DNA from: Pseudomonadota bacterium
GTDB taxonomy: Bacteria > Pseudomonadota > Gammaproteobacteria > Steroidobacterales > Rariloculaceae
Length of the DNA stretch: 8,913 bases
Direction: 5' to 3'
NCBI GenBank assembly: GCA_009843005.1
Contig: VYEH01000343.1
Coordinates: forward strand, 1-8,913
The notes under the pieces were generated by a model. The model was not told where the DNA came from and did no database searches. It worked only from the letters and a program-made list of their open reading frames with translations. A program made the position numbers and the translations under genes. Below are positions 5,429-8,913 of this stretch, in pieces. Within the stretch, counting starts at the first letter, position 1, and every line of letters starts with the position of its first letter.

Positions 5429-7616
5429 TGACGAATTCCTGGATGATCGGTTCCGGGGATTCCTCAAACTGATTGTCACCCAACCGTGTGACGGGATCGC
5501 CGACAGTGTGGATCACCCGGATAGGCTGGCTGTCGGCGAAAACATTGTCGAATATGTCGGTCGCCTGTACGCCCAGCAGCCGGATGGATGCGATGGACTT
5601 GTTGCGGGACCCGTTTCCTACCGAGTCCAACGAGGACGAGCGCAACTCGAAATGCGGCCCGAAGGTGCTCTCGTCGGTACCGCCCCGGTAGATATCCGCC
5701 AGCGCCCCTTCAATGTTCTGAAATCTTGACCCGGTAATGGAAATGTACTCGCCGTTGTAGAGGCCGAGATCGTCGGTTTCCTGCGCCAGGGTCAGAACGT
5801 GTCCGGTGATGTTTCGAAATTCGCTGTCGGAGATTGCGATGTGGTCGGCAAACGTATGCCTGGCGACGGAGAGGAAGTTGAACGAATGGTTGACATCGAG
5901 ATCCTGAATCGTCGAGTCCTCCACGACCAGGGCGTAGTTGTTCAGCATCGAGTATCGGTGTGTGCGAATGGCCGAGTTTCCGGCAACGTCAGGCGCGGCC
6001 CGGCCTGAGATCGTCAGGCCGCTCAGCTTCAGGCTGCCACCGTCGCCGATTTCGAACAGCGCGGTGCGCTCGAACTCGATGCTCGCCGTCCCCGGAGCGG
6101 CCCGGATCGTCAGCGGCCGGTCGACGACGATGGTTTTCGTCACGATGTACTCGCCCGGTGCAAGCAGTAGGATGTCCCCGTCGCCAGCGCCATCCGCCGC
6201 GTCGAAGAGCGTGTCCTCACCGGGAACGACGGCAATCGTCTCGCCGGTAGCGAAGCGAATGTCCGGGCCGGGCTTCGGATACCAGGATACGCCTGTGCTC
6301 TCCCGGTCCAGCGCCTTGAGGTCCCGGCTTACGCCCACGTCTGCAAATTGCTCGCCGGCCGGATACAAGAGCCCGTTGTCGGCTGATGCCAGTTCAAGCG
6401 TGGTACTGATGAAGCCACCCGTCAGCGCCGGTTCGTCCACGTTTTTGAGCACGTTGCCCTGAAACTCGATGCCGCCGACATCGTCGTGAACGGCGACGAT
6501 GTTCTGCCGGTCTTCGTTGAAGATCAGGTTCGATCGGAACACGCTGTTGGTGGGTGTCGCCGAACGCTCTTCGTCGCTGCCCGCGCCAAACTCCACGTGG
6601 TCGCTGTCGATGATCGAGTTGTTCTCGATGATGGCATTGTCCACTGGGTCGTAGCGGTTGAGCGGCGAGTTCGGCACGCCGTTCATCACCACCAGCGCTC
6701 CGCCGAAACGATGACCGGTCAGCCCGTGCATGTAATTGTTGCGCACCACCTGGTCGGCGTTGATGACGCGGATGCCGCCGGTGTGGTCCACACGGTTGCC
6801 CAGAAACACGTTGTTTTCGACGACGGTGCCGCTGCCGTGCCGCAGCGTGAGAGTGCCGCGCGATTCGAAGAAGAGGTTGCCGCGGAACGTGTTGCCGCCG
6901 GACTTGTTCGAGATGACCTCAAGCTCGCCGTTGCACCGGTCGAAGTAGTTGTTTTCGACTACCGTGAAGGAATTGGACCGTGAGTAGTGGCTGGTCCCGA
7001 TCCGCAGCGTCTCGCCGCCATTGGAACCGAGGATCGGCCGGGGGCCGAAGTAGTTGTGGTCGATGCGGTGATGATTCTCCTGGCTTTCCTCGCTGTCGAG
7101 GCGGACCGCCATGGTGACGCCCGCAGTGCTTTTTCCGACCAGGTGGTTGTGGTCGAAGCGGTTGTGCTTGCCGTACATCATCACCCAGAAGTCGCTCTCG
7201 TGACGCTCCGGGTTGTTGTAACGGTCGATGACGATTTCGGTGACGCGCGAGTGGTACGCGTAATCGCCCCGGGTGCGCCGAAAGGAGATCACCGTGTTGG
7301 TGGGTGTGTACCCGTCCCTGAAGACAAGTCCGGATACGACGAGGTATTCTCCGGCCATGCGCAGGTTGGACTGCCCGGTGATGAAGACCTCGCCCCTGGT
7401 TTCGGCCGTCAGTGTAATCGGCTGGCCGGGGGTGCCGACCCCGGTGAAGAGGATTTCGAAATCGCGCCAGGTGCCGTTGGCCAGCATGATCGTGTCGCCG
7501 GGTACAAGGTCGTCGACGGCGTCCTCGAATTCGTCCTGGGAACTGACGAGCAGCGTTTCGGCGAGCCCTGTCTGGCTCAGCATGAAGGTCAGTACGACCA
7601 GAGTGATTCGGATCAT
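5412..7616 (-). CDS. PL6 alginate lyase, two beta-helix domains, exported
   Basis: Secreted or periplasmic polysaccharide lyase that cuts alginate by beta-elimination. From ATG at 7616 it has 734 residues: a Sec signal peptide (1-19, ending GLA), a first parallel beta-helix (about 25-450) full of NNYF/NNVF/NN-type turn repeats, and a second beta-helix domain (about 460-734). This is the architecture of Paraglaciecola AlyGC. The catalytic pair Lys238 (in ISNKSG) and Arg259 (in LTLRHG) is spaced 21 residues, as in AlyGC (Lys220/Arg241) and chondroitinase B (Lys250/Arg271). The AlyGC calcium ligands match at one constant offset: Asn199, Glu231 and Glu233. The frame stays open up to 7940, but that part overlaps the regulator gene and reads as out-of-frame sequence; 7616 has purine-rich AAGGATGGGGA upstream and starts a clean signal peptide. 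Chondroitinase B activity cannot be excluded from sequence, but the KDG pathway and PL17 neighbour favour alginate. Confidence 0.94.
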   Translation of the reverse strand: MIRITLVVLTFMLSQTGLAETLLVSSQDEFEDAVDDLVPGDTIMLANGTWRDFEILFTGVGTPGQPITLTAETRGEVFITGQSNLRMAGEYLVVSGLVFRDGYTPTNTVISFRRTRGDYAYHSRVTEIVIDRYNNPERHESDFWVMMYGKHNRFDHNHLVGKSTAGVTMAVRLDSEESQENHHRIDHNYFGPRPILGSNGGETLRIGTSHYSRSNSFTVVENNYFDRCNGELEVISNKSGGNTFRGNLFFESRGTLTLRHGSGTVVENNVFLGNRVDHTGGIRVINADQVVRNNYMHGLTGHRFGGALVVMNGVPNSPLNRYDPVDNAIIENNSIIDSDHVEFGAGSDEERSATPTNSVFRSNLIFNEDRQNIVAVHDDVGGIEFQGNVLKNVDEPALTGGFISTTLELASADNGLLYPAGEQFADVGVSRDLKALDRESTGVSWYPKPGPDIRFATGETIAVVPGEDTLFDAADGAGDGDILLLAPGEYIVTKTIVVDRPLTIRAAPGTASIEFERTALFEIGDGGSLKLSGLTISGRAAPDVAGNSAIRTHRYSMLNNYALVVEDSTIQDLDVNHSFNFLSVARHTFADHIAISDSEFRNITGHVLTLAQETDDLGLYNGEYISITGSRFQNIEGALADIYRGGTDESTFGPHFELRSSSLDSVGNGSRNKSIASIRLLGVQATDIFDNVFADSQPIRVIHTVGDPVTRLGDNQFEESPEPIIQEFVRLMEH

Positions 7617-7672
7617 CAAATCCCCATCCTTTATTGGGGGCCGCCCGGTGTGGGTATCTCTTGCGCCCGAAA
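7617..7672 (-). promoter_or_regulatory. GntR-PL6 intergenic leader with stem around the RBS
   Basis: A 56-nt gap. On the minus strand CCCCA (7639-7635) can pair with TGGGG (7626-7622), putting the purine-rich AAAGGA in an 8-nt loop just upstream of the PL6 ATG. The ribosome binding site is thus partly in the loop and partly in the stem. The stem is only 5 bp, so a regulatory role is tentative. No clear -35/-10 promoter is visible. Confidence 0.3.
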
Positions 7673-8416
7673 TCAGAGCTGAAAACTGGTGAGGAACCGT
7701 TCGCGGCTCTCGGTCGCCTTGCGCCGAAGCTCTTCCAGTGCCTGCTCTTCGGTGACGTCCAGCATCGCCTCGATCAGGCGCCGGAAATGCTCGCGCATCG
7801 CGATACGGGCCGCCGCGGGATCCCGCGCGCGCAATGCATCGAGAATTTCCCGGTGCTCGGCCTCGCGCGCATTGGAGTCCTCCAAGCACACCGAGTCGTA
7901 AACCTTGCGCACCGGCTTGGACTCCATGCGAATCCGCCACAGCATCTCCACAACGTAGCGCACCGCGGCGTTGCCGCTGGCCGATGCGATCGTCAGGTGG
8001 AAGTCCCGGTCCGCCAATTCGGCCTCGTGCTCGGCGTCCGGGCCGTTGCCGCCCATTTTCTCCAGGTACCCCTCAAGACAGCTCAACGTGTCGTCGCTAA
8101 TGTCCCGCGCCGCCAGGGCGGCTGCCTCCGATTCGAACAACGTCCGGGCTTCGGTCAATTCGAAGGCGGTGACGCTCGGCAAGCCCCCATTGTGCTTCGA
8201 CGGGTCCAGCACATAGGCGCCGGAACCCGTCTTCACCTGGATGACGCCCCGCGCCTGAAGGAAGATTTCCGCCTCCCGGACCGTGACACGGCTGACGTTG
8301 AGTTGGTCGGCGAGTTCCCGCTCGCCCGGCAGTCGGCTGCCGGGCGGGAACGTGCCGTCATCGATCATGGCGAGGACCTGGTCGGCCACCGAGTGATAAA
8401 GTCGCTTACCTGTCAT
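7673..8416 (-). CDS. GntR-family regulator, FadR/FCD subgroup
   Basis: DNA-binding transcription factor, probably the local controller of the alginate genes and responsive to a pathway acid such as KDG or KDPG (inferred). From ATG at 8416 it is 247 residues. The N-terminal winged helix-turn-helix (about 5-70) carries the GntR signature LPGERELADQLNVSR then VTVREAE (29-50), and a wing ending GSGAYV. The C-terminal FCD domain (about 85-235) shows the metal and ligand site residues Asp136 and His140 (DRDFH), His188 (AEHRE) and His210 (REHF). A longer open frame upstream to 8908 overlaps the receptor gene in another frame and is not protein-like, so I start at MTGKRLYHSV. The Shine-Dalgarno sequence is weak (GAGAAG). 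It sits between receptor and lyase genes on the same strand, so it may be part of the operon and autoregulated. I found no clear TGGT-N3-ACCA FadR-type operator nearby. Confidence 0.92.
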   Translation of the reverse strand: MTGKRLYHSVADQVLAMIDDGTFPPGSRLPGERELADQLNVSRVTVREAEIFLQARGVIQVKTGSGAYVLDPSKHNGGLPSVTAFELTEARTLFESEAAALAARDISDDTLSCLEGYLEKMGGNGPDAEHEAELADRDFHLTIASASGNAAVRYVVEMLWRIRMESKPVRKVYDSVCLEDSNAREAEHREILDALRARDPAAARIAMREHFRRLIEAMLDVTEEQALEELRRKATESRERFLTSFQL

Positions 8417-8478
8417 TGATCGCTTCTCGCAAAGGTCCGTGGCTTGCTGATCCGGGCAAAGATCCGCCGATGGTCGCG

Positions 8479-8499
8479 GGCAGCCCCGAGAGGGCTGCC
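8479..8499 (-). terminator. GC-rich hairpin after the receptor gene, no U-tract
   Basis: A perfect 8-bp inverted repeat, GGCAGCCC and GGGCTGCC, around a 5-nt loop begins 18 nt past the TonB receptor stop. On the transcribed strand it is followed by CGCGACC, not by a run of T, so it is not a standard intrinsic terminator. It may be a partial terminator, an RNA-stability stem at the receptor 3' end, or a protein site. The remaining GntR leader holds a GATCCG direct repeat (8449-8454 and 8461-8466, 12-bp period) but no promoter I can support. Confidence 0.45.
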
Positions 8500-8516
8500 G
8501 CAGCCTCGGACATGAA

Positions 8517-8913
8517 CTAAAACCTCGCCCTGACGCCGGCGAATACTCGCGGACCATACTCCAGGGTTTGGACAACCTGGCCCACCAATGCGCGGTAATC
8601 CATACGCGGCTCGCTGAGCAGGTTAATGCCTTCCAGCGACAGCTCAATATTGTCGGTGACATCGAAGCGCAAGCGAAGGTCAAGCGTATTGTAGTCGGCC
8701 ACGTATCGAATACGGGCGGTCGTATCGCGGCCGAAGCCCTGGAAGTACCGGGAGCGTGCCTTGTAAATCGCCTGCACGTTGAAGCGATCGTTCTGCCAGT
8801 AAATCTGCGTTGCGCTGGTATGACGCGATAGCCCCCACAACCCGGCGGGCGGCAGCAGGCCCAGGCGTGGAATTGGATTGCCGTCGGCATCGAAGGCAAT
8901 ACCGTCACCGCCG
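8517..8913 (-). CDS. TonB-dependent receptor, C-terminal end only
   Basis: The last 131 residues of an outer-membrane TonB-dependent receptor; the plug domain and most of the barrel lie beyond position 8913. The translation alternates polar and hydrophobic residues as in beta-strands: IYWQNDRFNVQAIYKAR, then a strand near TLDLRLRFDVTDNIELSLEG. It next has the common NLLSEPRMDYRALVGQ turn and ends YGPRVFAGVRARF, an outer-membrane C-terminal signal closing on Phe. The style resembles the TonB receptors of Caulobacter and Xanthomonas type (TIGR01782 group) that import plant and algal saccharides. Position at the head of an alginate cluster suggests uptake of alginate oligosaccharides; substrate cannot be read from this fragment. 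It is 100 nt upstream of the GntR gene, with a GC-rich hairpin between. Confidence 0.87.
   Translation of the reverse strand, partial: GGDGIAFDADGNPIPRLGLLPPAGLWGLSRHTSATQIYWQNDRFNVQAIYKARSRYFQGFGRDTTARIRYVADYNTLDLRLRFDVTDNIELSLEGINLLSEPRMDYRALVGQVVQTLEYGPRVFAGVRARF

Noticed and set aside
5412..7616. CRISPR-like or tandem repeat pattern suggested by the recurring NN-type codons
   Set aside because: The recurring Asn-Asn turns are the asparagine ladder of a beta-helix protein; the DNA between them is not repeated.
7617..7940. N-terminal extension of the PL6 frame by 108 codons
   Set aside because: It overlaps the regulator gene, reads as Arg/Gly/Ala-rich out-of-frame sequence, and would bury the signal peptide that begins at 7616.
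8417..8908. N-terminal extension of the GntR frame by 164 codons
   Set aside because: It overlaps the TonB receptor gene in another frame and precedes a standard GntR N-terminus at 8416.

Overview
The window is a dense, single-strand gene cluster for alginate breakdown and use. Every gene I can support lies on the minus strand, so transcription runs from high to low coordinates. The order is: 3' end of a TonB-dependent receptor gene (cut by the window edge), FadR-type GntR regulator, two-domain PL6 alginate lyase, ExuT-like MFS uronate transporter, SDR oxidoreductase (likely DEH reductase), KDPG aldolase (eda), KDG kinase (kdgK), and the 5' two thirds of a PL17 oligoalginate lyase that runs off position 1.

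The organism is probably a Gram-negative marine heterotroph, because there is an outer-membrane TonB receptor and both lyases carry Sec signal peptides. The high GC content, the Entner-Doudoroff end route (KdgK plus Eda) and the lack of SusC/SusD pairs fit Proteobacteria, most likely Gammaproteobacteria, rather than Bacteroidota. The species cannot be named from this sequence.

How the parts fit together (inference from families and context): the receptor takes up alginate oligomers across the outer membrane. PL6 and PL17, both exported, cut polymer and oligomers by beta-elimination to unsaturated monouronate, which converts to DEH. The MFS carrier brings the monomer across the inner membrane. 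The SDR reduces DEH to 2-keto-3-deoxygluconate (KDG), KdgK makes KDPG, and Eda splits it to pyruvate and glyceraldehyde-3-phosphate. The FCD-domain GntR protein is the likely local regulator.

Spacing is tight: 1 nt between PL6 and MFS, 3 nt between eda and kdgK, 37 nt between SDR and eda, 49 nt between kdgK and PL17, 56 nt between GntR and PL6, 72 nt between MFS and SDR, 100 nt between receptor and GntR. No gap exceeds 300 bases. The main non-coding structure is in the 72-nt MFS-SDR gap, which holds two mutually exclusive hairpins and a near-copy of the 17 bases at the PL6-MFS junction. The receptor-GntR gap holds a perfect 8-bp GC-rich hairpin. The system is of a known type; the oddities are at its junctions and in the SDR cofactor motif.
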